From Timema cristinae (Eukaryota; Arthropoda; Insecta; Phasmatodea; Timematidae): a stretch of 64,000 nt of DNA. Shown here one piece after another: positions 44,738-54,138 of this stretch. How positions within the stretch are numbered: position 1 is the stretch's first letter; the number at the start of each line of letters is the position of its first letter. A program made the translations under genes and the position numbers. The stretch lies in NCBI GenBank assembly GCA_039000515.1, contig JBCFYV010000012.1, positions 90,110,325 through 90,174,324 on the forward strand, in the 5' to 3' direction. Under the pieces are notes generated by a model. That model ran no database searches. It was not told the DNA's origin and was given only the letters and a program-made list of their open reading frames with translations.

Positions 44738-46564
44738 TCAGCAGCAAACGAATATGAAAAGAGACATGGTCGCAATGCTCAACATGAGGAGGGACAATAT
44801 TACAAACACTGATCTGAACACTGTCCCCGTGATGGATAAAAGCGTTACCATAGGTTTCACGCATCCTACGCGGTGCATGTTATAGGGCGTAGGCATGATG
44901 GTGCAGTCTGTGACCACCGTTGTATCATTTCCCCCTTCCCTTTCGTCGATTACTAGGCTTCTGTCGACATCTCCGTTTGGAGATTCAAGTTGTTTCGTGT
45001 CCGTGAAACAACAGCTTTTGGGGACCTTACAATTACCCTTCTTAAATTCGGGGAAAACAGAGAAGTTACCATCATTAGTCTTATTTGTCACGTTTTTATT
45101 AGTTTTGACAACAGTTCTTGAAAGAGTGAGCTTATAGCTGTATTTTGGAGGTTTGGAGACTCTTAAACTATCAACAGTAGTATCTATCATAATTGGTTTA
45201 AAATAAATTGCCTCCTTAGAGTCTGGATGTATTTTATAAGCCTTTTTGATGACACTTTGATTTCTATTTGGCCCAATTTCACTATCTTTGGTGGTATATT
45301 CAACCATCCATCTATTAGAAGAGGAATCATCTTTAGAAGTTACAGACTGTATATTGGTAAGTGTACCCTCTTTTCTGTCACCATTTTGATAATATACATT
45401 CAATTCACTACTGCCATTATACATCGGCATATTATCACACCAATCGGTGAAACTAAATGCTCCACAACATCTGAGTGAAGTGTGCATCAAACTCAAGCTC
45501 TCCCTAACACCATGATCGTTAGAAGCTTTGGAGAGGGACTGGGTCATCCTCGTCTCGACCTCGTTCTCCATGGTTGTTTGATAAGCGGACTGTACGAAAG
45601 CGTTGGCCATGAATATGACGGCCAATATGGCCGCCAGCCCCGCATTCATCAAGACGCAACAGTGATTTCTGTTCCAAACACCGCAAATGCCGAGAAGAGA
45701 CGACAACAACACAAGGGAACCGTTCAGGCCTAGAACCAAAGTGGTCATAAGGAACGTGTTCCAAGTGAAGAAGGTGCAGACTAGTCTCGTGTTGGCTACG
45801 AAGAATATGGTGGTCCCCAGAAGTGTAAGACCACAAGCGATGGCAATCCCGTTCAACAGAATGAAGAGTAGTTTGAGGTAATATTTGTTAACGCAACATG
45901 TGATCTGGTGGTAACTCTCAAAGGACACTTCAGAGGGGCGCATCCTATAATTCTTGGGTTTACTAGCTTGGCAGAAACTCTTAGTATACGTTAGATCTTT
46001 ATTTTCCTCCTTCGCATCGTTGTTGTTTAAATTATGAGAAGAGATAGAAGCATCGGAAGAGAACGATTTAATATTCTGGGGAGGTTTTACAACGTTAATT
46101 AATACGTGAGAGTCCGTTGACCGCAGAAAAGGGTACTTTCTCCCAACAACTGTCTTTTGGGTGACGCGGTGAGGTCCACTTCTAACGACGAATGCTTTCG
46201 GTGTTTTTTCTTCAAGTGGAGGTAGTTGTGTCGTTAGGACGCTTCTTCGTGGCAGATACCGTGACGGTGTGACGACGGGATCACCCCCCGTGGATGTGGC
46301 TTCATCCTTGTGCCTTGGGATGATGCCCGATGCTCTCGCAATGGATTTATTGACAACGCTACACCTGTCTTCTTCCTCGCGTCTCAAGGTCAGCCACCTC
46401 GGCTCCTGAGGGTCGGAAGATATGATGGCAGGTGGGGGTGGGGCATGGATTGGCGTTCTACCCAGCTTAGTCAGAGAGTTTGCTAAAGCCCACGATCGTC
46501 GTAATGGGGTGGCTACCGGGATTCTAGAGGACTTGGTCGACGAGGCACGTTGGTTGGACCTCAT
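44738..46564 (-). CDS. Tetraspanin of peripherin/RDS type, single exon, 608 residues
   Basis: Tetraspanins organise membrane microdomains; the peripherin/ROM branch shapes photoreceptor disc rims in vertebrates. The sequence gives a long polar, basic, Pro/Ser-rich N-terminus (1-225, predicted cytoplasmic). TM1 is at about 230-256, TM2 at about 271-297 and TM3 at about 301-324. A large extracellular loop (about 325-571) follows, then TM4 (about 572-606) and a two-Cys end. The loop has the CCG signature (366-368, in SLRCCGAFSFTDWC), VPKSCC (514-519) and further Cys at 376, 512, 554 and 568. CCG.FxDW and SCC fit the RDS subgroup. The loop is about 245 residues against about 140 in peripherin, mostly through an insertion with several N-glycosylation sequons. 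The ATG is the first in frame after a TGA 45 nt upstream and has A at -3. No introns or frameshifts are seen. Retroposed origin or true intron loss cannot be told apart. Confidence 0.85.
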   Translation of the reverse strand: MRSNQRASSTKSSRIPVATPLRRSWALANSLTKLGRTPIHAPPPPAIISSDPQEPRWLTLRREEEDRCSVVNKSIARASGIIPRHKDEATSTGGDPVVTPSRYLPRRSVLTTQLPPLEEKTPKAFVVRSGPHRVTQKTVVGRKYPFLRSTDSHVLINVVKPPQNIKSFSSDASISSHNLNNNDAKEENKDLTYTKSFCQASKPKNYRMRPSEVSFESYHQITCCVNKYYLKLLFILLNGIAIACGLTLLGTTIFFVANTRLVCTFFTWNTFLMTTLVLGLNGSLVLLSSLLGICGVWNRNHCCVLMNAGLAAILAVIFMANAFVQSAYQTTMENEVETRMTQSLSKASNDHGVRESLSLMHTSLRCCGAFSFTDWCDNMPMYNGSSELNVYYQNGDRKEGTLTNIQSVTSKDDSSSNRWMVEYTTKDSEIGPNRNQSVIKKAYKIHPDSKEAIYFKPIMIDTTVDSLRVSKPPKYSYKLTLSRTVVKTNKNVTNKTNDGNFSVFPEFKKGNCKVPKSCCFTDTKQLESPNGDVDRSLVIDEREGGNDTTVVTDCTIMPTPYNMHRVGCVKPMVTLLSITGTVFRSVFVILSLLMLSIATMSLFIFVCC

Positions 46565-47030
46565 GGTGTACCAGTGCTTAATTTGAAATTTTCGTGAGGT
46601 GTGTAATCAGCCCCTAACAACGGGGTTGTGGGGCAACAAAACCACAATAACAACAACAATAACACTAGGGAATAATACACTTTATTTGGCGTGCACTTTC
46701 TAAAGACAGAGTTGTATCTACAAACTAGTTTACTATAGGACAGCAACACCTAACTTTACCTTCAGTATTAATATCATCCTAGTTTAAACAGTTTAATGTG
46801 GTTGTGTCTATCAGAATCAGGGAACGAACTTATAGTAAACTCTGAAATAATACCATCTTTCCTTAAAAACCAAAGTGTTTCCCAACAAGGATATGAATAA
46901 GAGAATTTCATGCATGGTCAACCAAAGCCTGTAGCAGATGAAAGCTAAACGTTTTTGAGCAGGGTCGAGGTTCCAGGAGCTAGCAATTTGAAAATGTTTT
47001 AATTGTTTGATTTATTGCCCCCCCCCCCCC
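46565..47030 (-). other. 5' flank of the tetraspanin gene
   Basis: No supported gene. A minus-strand frame ending at 46561 overlaps the tetraspanin ATG but has no ATG of its own. A CG-poor flank with a C-run at 47019-47032 follows. No TATA box could be assigned. Confidence 0.4.
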
Positions 47031-47035
47031 CTCAT

Positions 47036-47255
47036 GCATCGTATCTTACCACTCATCCAGTCTATCCACGTAACTACATGGTTAGGGTAGGGAAAAGGAA
47101 GAATATGTATATGAAATGTATCCTCATATCCGTCAAGGGGTAGTGGGCAACTATCATTTAAAAAAAAACAAGTTTAGTACACCTAGTCACTAACCTTCCT
47201 ATCACCGAAAAAAACTTAACAAATGAGAATGACGTTTTTGTCCGTGTTCCTACTG
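47036..47255 (-). repeat. SINE family A-like diverged copy
   Basis: Plus-strand CATCGTATCTTACCACTCATCC, GAAATGTATCCTCATATCCG, TAGTACACCTAGTCACTAACC and TTCCTATCACCG follow family A order on the minus strand. Confidence 0.55.
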
Positions 47256-47689
47256 CTGCGGGTGATTTGAACCTTGAACCTACCACTCTAACACGTGGTT
47301 GGCCTATATAGGTGAATGCCAGTGTCAATAAGCGATAAAATAAATGTGTTTGTGTGAAGAATATTATTTCTTCAAGATTTTCAAGACCAGTTAACCACCA
47401 CCAAAAAAAAACTGGTCTCATATTAAATATTTTAGTCACTATTTATAACATATCGCACGACGTGGGTCGGTGGAGTCTCCTAGATGCAATTGTGGATGGC
47501 GTTTCGAAAAGGGAGAGGGACCGTTTGTTTTTTAGTATTTCTTTTCTTTCCCTTATATTTAGGTTAAGTTAGTTTTAGGTTCATACTGGTATCTTCAATA
47601 AGGCGCCTCCCCAGTCGGTGGATAGGGAGATGCTCGCCACCGCGGGAGCTTTTGCCAATTCTGGGGACTATTAGCTCCAGAGGTCGGTG

Positions 47690-48037
47690 GGACAGTCAGC
47701 GGTAGAGAGTAGCGAGAGTGTAAAATACCCGGGGTGAACCATCTATTAGGACAAACACTATATAGTAGGATTATAAGGACAGTCAGCGGTAGAGAGTAGC
47801 GAGGGTGTAAAATACCTGGGGTGAACCATCTAGTAGGACAAACACTATATAGTAGGATTATAAGGACAGTCAGCGGTAGAGAGTAGCGAGGGTGTAAAAT
47901 ACCTGGGGTGAACCATCTAGTAGGACAAACACTATATAGTAGGATTATAAGGACAGTCAGCGGTAGAGAGTAGCGAGGGTGTAAAATACCTGGGGTGAAC
48001 CATCTAGTAGGACAAACACTATATAGTAGGATTATAA
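47690..48037. repeat. 87-bp tandem repeat, four copies
   Basis: Each unit starts GGACAGTCAGCGGTAGAGAG and ends ACTATATAGTAGGATTATAA. Unit starts are 47690, 47777, 47864 and 47951, exactly 87 bp apart. Units 2-4 appear identical; unit 1 differs at a few bases. A fifth unit breaks off after GGACAGTTAG at 48038. The near-identity implies recent amplification or gene conversion. Confidence 0.97.
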
Positions 48038-48185
48038 GGACAGTTAGATTAAGTGCATATTAAATCATTTAATTATTGTTTAAAAATTGGATATGGTATA
48101 ATAGATGATGTAGACAAAAATATGTAAGTAAATTTAGATCCCAAACTATTCTTTAGATGCCAGGATAAATGAAAATTAAATAAAT

Positions 48186-48250
48186 AAAGGATTCTTGTGC
48201 TGATATAATCAGTTGCCTCAAAAAGTGCTCGTTAAATGCCCTGAATTAAA
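48186..48250 (+). repeat. SINE family C tail fragment
   Basis: TTCTTGTGCTGATATAATCA and GTGCTCGTTAAATGCC match the 3' end of family C. Confidence 0.65.
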
Positions 48251-48775
48251 TAGATTATCCGAAGAATAAACTCGCATTGGTGCGTACGCAGTCTAGATAT
48301 AAAGCTCATTTAATCCCAGTTTACAAGGATATTATATTGTAAAACTTAAAATAGCATACAGGTACAATTACATAAAATAAATACACAAACACCAGCTCCG
48401 AGGGGTTCTCACCTGGGATACCTGGATCACGATCAACTTAACACTCACGTAACGTAAAAAAAGCTCTGTGTGGTAAGGATTCACGTAACTTAACGTAACA
48501 TCTAGAGAAAAACACAGACAATTAATTTGAACAGTTGAAAACAAATTGTTCAATAATATAAAACTTAAGCATTTAGGGCGGATTAAGCTTCAAGTACTTG
48601 CAATGAAAGCTTTTATTATCAGACTAAATACAATGTAACAAAAGGATACGACGTTTTCGACTTTAGAGTTAGCTATACGTGGACAAACTATACCGAAGAC
48701 GTCGTCTGCATTCCATAAACAAACAAATAAAGGACTAAATATCCCTGTGACATCACTTGTAACATGATTGGTTAG

Positions 48776-49363
48776 TAGGGATGTGGTATTGAAAGAAAAG
48801 TATCGATACTGTAATCATTAAAATTATCATAAGAAAAATATTGATACCGTACTAGTATCGAAAGAAAGTATCGATAGCAGAAAGTATTAATATCTAGATT
48901 TTAAACTGGAGTTTTTTTATCTAGTAATAATAATTTCAACTTTTGCATCATAATTGTATTTTAATATTTATTTAAACAGTGAAAATTATACCTAATTATC
49001 TAACCATATTATAGTATACTTAGATCTATCTCGTCTATGGAATATGTTTGAACTTGGAAGGTATGATCGATTGTATGTTTGATAGATATTATAAAAGGTT
49101 TTTCCAAATCAGCTAGAGTTGCTTCTTGATTGTCATGCAGAAAATGAGTGAGAATTGAGAAATAGTGTCATTTGTTCTTCCTCCATAGTCCATCTTTGTA
49201 AACATTTAATCCCAGCATGAGTGAAGATAACAAATTGTTTCTTTTGATATTTATCAGATACCGGAGGTTAATACTAATATTAGTAAAAGTAGCTAGTAAA
49301 ATACTAGTATTGAAAGGAAAATATCGATATTAGTAAAGTATAGATACCTTTTTCACATCCCTA
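48776..49363. mobile_element. Non-autonomous hAT-like element H4 with perfect target duplication
   Basis: The 588-bp element has termini TAGGGATGTG on both sides (inverted). It is flanked by identical 8-mers TTGGTTAG at 48768-48775 and 49364-49371. Subterminal regions are rich in AGTATCGATA/ACTAGTAT motifs in both orientations. No transposase frame, so it would depend on an enzyme supplied elsewhere. Confidence 0.88.
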
Positions 49364-49371
49364 TTGGTTAG

Positions 49372-49950
49372 CTAGAACATGTTCTACCCTTCACTTAAAG
49401 TTCACGTAACATGAAGGTTCTCCCCTGGACAACTCTTAGGTTAAGTGAACGTTAATTTAACTGCATAATGATGGCTTCCATTTAAAAATACGAGGGTAAC
49501 CTTTGCGCTACGTCACTGCACCATAAAAAAACTAAACAATCAAAGATAAGTATAATGCTGACCTTACGTTGATTGATAACTTTCCTTAAAGATGCGATGG
49601 GAAAATAAATACCATAAAAACACTCCCCCCACCGCATATTGATCTGCAACAGCATTAATTAAATAATATAAATTACACAAAAAACCCTCTCCAATGCGAA
49701 GCAGAATCATAAATAAAACAAAAAATGATTAAAACTCTAAACAATTTATATTGTCTAAAGAAAAATAAGCAAAATAATTGCCATTGGAAACCGTGGGGGA
49801 GGGGTGATTTGGGGAGGGGAATGTAGGGGTTGAAATGGAGCAGGAGGAAGGTAGTGGCCAGTGGGGCAATGCGTCAGGAGTTAGGTGAACCAAATACTAC
49901 CGGTATAAGTAAAAAACATAGAATTGTGAAAAGTCCCTATCTAAATTGCC
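49372..49950. other. No gene recognised
   Basis: Mixed DNA with no conserved frame. Confidence 0.45.
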
Positions 49951-49951
49951 G

Positions 49952-50105
49952 ATCATATGAAGATAAGGGTTTGAGTCCTTGCAGAGTATTCCGAAGTAGT
50001 TTTCTGTTAAATAATTTCCCACTTTACCTCTACATAAGTTAGGAGAATATTTTCTTTAATTATGCCTTCCTCATGCCTACACCACTAGCGTAGTTGTCTT
50101 TGTAG
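49952..50105 (+). repeat. SINE family A, 5'-truncated diverged copy
   Basis: GATAAGGGTTTGAGTCCTTG (B-box region), AATAATTTCCCACTTTACC (body) and CACCACTAGCGTAGTTG (tail side) are in family A order. Confidence 0.55.
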
Positions 50106-50109
50106 CTCG

Positions 50110-50875
50110 AATGTTTACTAAAACGCATTGAAAAGAAAAAGTAATAATTATTATTGAGGAAAAAAAAAGCTCACGATTTCTTTCAAGCGTCCGTTAATAC
50201 CTAGAGAGAATAGCTCTCTATACTAATAGTACGGCCAACGATTGAAATGGCACTTGTCGATAAGGGCGGGCTGTGATTAGCCCACGGGACTCCCACACTT
50301 GCCATTGACCTAACTGGCAGCGAACAAACTGCTGGGCTCTTATGGGAAATATATTTCTTTTTATACATTTTCCCCCATAGCCCAAAATTATGCCGTAGTG
50401 TTCTGCTTTTGGATGTAATACACAACAAAGAAAAGATGTAAGATTACATTATATACCTTCTGGGACAAAAAACGAAAAAAGAAAAAGAGTTTGGATCAAT
50501 CGAATTTTGAGATTGAACTGGAGCCGGGTAAAAACTCGCGGCTTTGTCATGCAAGTGCTATTTTATTTTGATTTATGTTTATTTTAGACGCTACTTACTC
50601 GTAGTATGTATAATGTAGGTATCTATATGCTTAAATATATACGCGATCACTATAAACCCATGATTTTACAACTTTAAATTTTTTTCATAAAATACTAACT
50701 AATAGGTCAAACTACTCTGAAAAAGTGAAGCTAATTTTGTCTGACGTCCATACATCAGTGGCTGACAAACTTATATTTTAATTACCGGTAAGGAACGATA
50801 GCGATTAGAATATTAAAATAACGTCATTAGGGATCCTCAAAATAAAAACAAGCAAGGTTTAGTTAATTGATAAAT
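50110..50875. other. No gene recognised
   Basis: A somewhat GC-richer patch (about 50225-50340) is present but has no conserved frame or splice evidence I can support. Confidence 0.4.
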
Positions 50876-50899
50876 ATTTTAATATTTTAATTAAAAAAA

Positions 50900-51110
50900 T
50901 AAGGTATTTATATAGATTGTAATTTTCTCTGTGTGTTCTGACTCTTGTTTACATAACAACAGTTAATGCAAAGATGTATAAAAATTGTGCTATTTGTTGG
51001 GCGCCACTCCTAAGATCTAGGAGAAAAATAGTAATAATTAGAAAAACATTTACCTCGACTAATTCAGACAGTGGCACGACGACTCTCATACGACTGGGGA
51101 ATACTTAAAA
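50900..51110 (-). mobile_element. LTR-end/primer-binding-site fragment, minus orientation
   Basis: On the minus strand GTCGTGCCACTGTCTGAATT, a T-rich stretch, CTTAGGAGTGGCGCCCAACA and AAATAGCACAATTTTTATAC closely parallel 55800-55960. TGGCGCCCAA is the start of the tRNA primer-binding site used by many Ty3/Gypsy elements, which would make the preceding part an LTR end. No pol is nearby. Confidence 0.5.
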
Positions 51111-51129
51111 TAAAACATGAGCAATTTAA

Positions 51130-51955
51130 ATAAAAATGGATTGTTGAAATATAATGTATTTAGACTACAATAAAAATAAATGATAAATGTATAAAATAAC
51201 CATTATTGGAACTTTTGTGAGTTTATTATTGTTTCCTTTTTTTACCACATCCCAATCCTACCTATGGAATTCCGGATAGTTATAATTCTAATTCGACAAA
51301 ATAAAATAGTATTGTTGAAACAAAAAGAAGAGAGAGGAAAAAAATCAATAAAATTAATATTTAGACATAAAATAAAATGTTAATTAACTCTCTGAATTAG
51401 ATAGTCTTTCGGAAAGTTCTTACATGAATTTTGATTTTTGATAAAAGAAAAGAAAATACGAGTTTAAAGTTGAAGAGTTGGCTTGAACTCACCCATGAAT
51501 GAGTCCATGCTGAAACAACACCAACTTAAGAATCTTGTTTCACTTTATTAATGTTAACTCGTCCACATTTCTTAAAAAAATAAACAGTCTAGCTCTTGCA
51601 CATACATTTAGCTTTCCATTTGCTACTCGCACTTTACTTTACCACCATTAATTTACTTTAAAAATAAATTAAATTAAGAGCTCCACAGATTTGGCTCCAT
51701 GTTAGACCAACACCGAGGAAGAAGACCCAGTCTCCTACAGAAAGTCTTCCAAAATCAAATTTAAAAATGTTCTATTCTCTACTTCCAAGTCCAAAGAGAA
51801 AACTAATATATTAAACCAAAAGTATAAAAAAGAATGGACTAGAGATAAAAATCAATTACAATGTAGGTTTAATATAAATTTTGAAATATATGCGAATGAA
51901 TGTGAACAATGTTTTCTTAAAGAATTAAATGTTTATTTCTATCTGTCAGAATTGA
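51130..51955. other. No gene recognised
   Basis: AT-rich, with no supported frame. It leads into the promoter-like block that follows. Confidence 0.4.
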
Positions 51956-51959
51956 AGAG

Positions 51960-52138
51960 CGCGCTAGTTTGGAGTTATTTACATCGTGCCTTGTTTCCTC
52001 TGTTACAATCCGAGAGTCGCTACTCACTTGTTTGACAGATCTGCGCATGCGTTGAAATGAATCATGGCCGACATTCAAAATAAATCAAAGAAGCGTTAAC
52101 AAACTGCTTAGAAGGATAATTAATATGTTTAATAATAG
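51960..52138 (+). promoter_or_regulatory. Candidate promoter and first exon with NRF1 motif and splice donor
   Basis: Within about 180 bp lie GAGCGCGCTAG, the NRF1-type motif TGCGCATGCGT (52042-52052), an ATGGCCGAC start context (52064, closing after 11 codons, so a short upstream frame at best) and a strong donor, ATAG|GTAAGTG, with the exon end at 52138. A second ATG at 52125 would stay open into the donor. No downstream exon was identified. Confidence 0.4.
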
Positions 52139-52149
52139 GTAAGTGTTCT

Positions 52150-52850
52150 TCCTTAAGTCAAAACTCCTTATTTAAATTATTTAAAACAATGTTATACGTT
52201 GTTCCTTCTGTCCTTTTACTTTATTGAATGGATGTCTATAGTATTATTTGTCAGGCCGGCAATACAGCGGCCGAACATTGAATTGCTTAATTTCAAACGA
52301 AAATAAATTGGAAACTATTCACAAAAATTAGAAACATATAAGGAAATACATGGTAGGGTGGCAAATAACGTCACAATATGTATTGCTATTTTATTAATCA
52401 CTTGCGCGCGCTTATCTTTAATTTAATGGATGGATCTCATCTCAAACACTTTAATATTGTATTATATATATGACGTTATATACATAATACATATATTATC
52501 GGTAGGATGTAGGTGTACGTATATATGAATATAAATATACATATATTTGTTATATAATTATCTATTATATACATAGGCCTACCTATAAATAATATATATT
52601 GTAAACAATATACCGTCCTAATTCATGTATTCATGAAGATGGCGTAGTATTACGATTCGTTTCTCTATGTTGCGGCCCCTGACGGCAGTTTTTATAGCCA
52701 CTACGATGATTATGTCTTCAAATAAATTCTTATTTGTTCTTCACGATTCCACTACTGAACTTTCTACACCCCTATTTTGTTCTTGTCATATATTCCTAAC
52801 ATATTTCATTCCTGCCTGTGCTCGAACCCCGATTTTTCTTTCCAATATCC
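52150..52850. other. Presumed intron or intergenic DNA
   Basis: AT-rich with a TA-rich section (about 52455-52610). AAGATGGCG, a YY1-like motif, is at 52637-52645. No supported coding frame. Confidence 0.4.
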
Positions 52851-52852
52851 AT

Positions 52853-53023
52853 CTACATTGGACTGACTGGCTCCGTATCTACATTAAAAACTGAACTTAG
52901 CTGCAACCTAGTGGCAGTTTGTGAAACTACCTCGTCTACCATTTCTGAGGCGCTAAATTTGGATGAACTAGTGAAATCATTCTTCTCTACAAACCTTCCT
53001 GGTTTTGCAACCTCTATGGTTTT
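52853..53023 (-). CDS. Candidate terminal exon, 56 codons, unknown product
   Basis: On the minus strand a T-rich tract (CTTTTTTTTTTCTTG) and a TAACTAAACAAAG acceptor-like end precede an open stretch. It starts KTIEVAKPGRFVEKNDF and stops at TAG (52855-52853). Its composition is more balanced than its surroundings and looks coding, but no ATG or family match is recognised. It may equally be a transposon fragment. Confidence 0.25.
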   Translation of the reverse strand, partial: KTIEVAKPGRFVEKNDFTSSSKFSASEMVDEVVSQTATRLQLSSVFNVDTEPVSPM

Positions 53024-53049
53024 CTTTGTTTAGTTACCATGACAACGAT

Positions 53050-54040
53050 TGTTAACAAGAAAAAAAAAAGCGGAAAGGAGAGAAGGAAGAAAAAATAAAA
53101 AGACGCGTGGGTTATTTATAATGAAAGAAATGTGAGTGCAAATACAAAGGGTTGAATTTGTGGTATAAAGTTTTCCGTTCCATCAGCGAGCGTCGGTTGA
53201 AGTCGAGGACTGGACCTCATTTTTCTCTCAAATGGGGAAGATTCGTGAGAGGGATGGGCGGCTTTGTTTATTTTGAAGATCTAGAGGTGTGAGTGCTGCA
53301 TCCATGGTCAGGGAATGGTATGCATATATTTTCGGCCCCTTCACCTCAAGTACTACAGGGAAATGAGTGAAATGTTTTATTATTATTGACAGTTCAGGAC
53401 CACTAATTCGCGGTTACCACCAATTAATTAATATATGTTACTTACCTAAAGGCTCTTAAGCCACAATGTTCACAGCTTGTAATTATAAATTATCTTGGTA
53501 ACAAATAGGACAGTTTTTTTATTCACAACTGCCACAATTAAAATATATATGCACACTGATTACTTGAGTCTTAGATGTTTTAAATTTCTTTGTAATTACC
53601 CTATGATTTTTTATGTTATTTTATTTCACTAAAAACTAAAATAACCAGAATTTAGGTAATAATATTTTTATGATGGTTTTATTTAACAAACTTTCTTTTT
53701 ACATTTATGTTTAACCCTTCTGGTAAGATTGTTGGTTCTTTTCAAGGCCATAATAAGAGTCTTTATACTTGTGAGTATCATTAAGCTCATTGGCGTCCAT
53801 TCTTTTTATTACACTTGTATTTAGTACTACACGACGGGATCCAGTATTACTGTGAATATACTTCAGAGGGTAAGTTTCCTTGGTAATTATATCCATCTCT
53901 ACCGGACCACATAAAAATCACAAAAAATATCCTTCCTCTTTACATCACTGCGGATACCTTGAGAAGTTAAGAGTTTCATTCAGGTGTTCTACCGACTGAG
54001 GCGGCGGCTGATTTAATAATAGTCCCCCCCCCTCTATATC
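53050..54040. other. No gene recognised
   Basis: Mixed DNA. The part just left of 54048 would be LTR if the primer-binding-site call below is right, but no LTR start was found. A C-run is at 54024-54033. Confidence 0.4.
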
Positions 54041-54046
54041 GTTACA

Positions 54047-54066
54047 ATTGACGCCTACAACGTGGG
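54047..54066 (+). other. Degenerate retrotransposon primer-binding site
   Basis: TTGACGCCTACAACGTGGGA resembles the common Gypsy-type site TGGCGCCCAACGTGGGGC with a few changes. It lies about 90 bp before the gag relic, where such a site belongs. Confidence 0.45.
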
Positions 54067-54138
54067 ACTAGATGCGTGTTGAGGATATATATATTGTGTT
54101 GTTAGGATAATCTGGGACAGTGTGTTTGGTTTATTGTG

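Noticed and set aside
45482..45881. Plus-strand and alternative-frame open stretches of 64-105 codons
   Set aside because: They are shadows of the tetraspanin coding sequence.
46561..46749. A 62-codon minus-strand frame with a signal-peptide-like hydrophobic stretch, overlapping the tetraspanin start by ATGA
   Set aside because: It looked like a coupled upstream gene, but its only start is GTG. There is no ATG in the frame, so in a eukaryotic mRNA it is very unlikely to be used.
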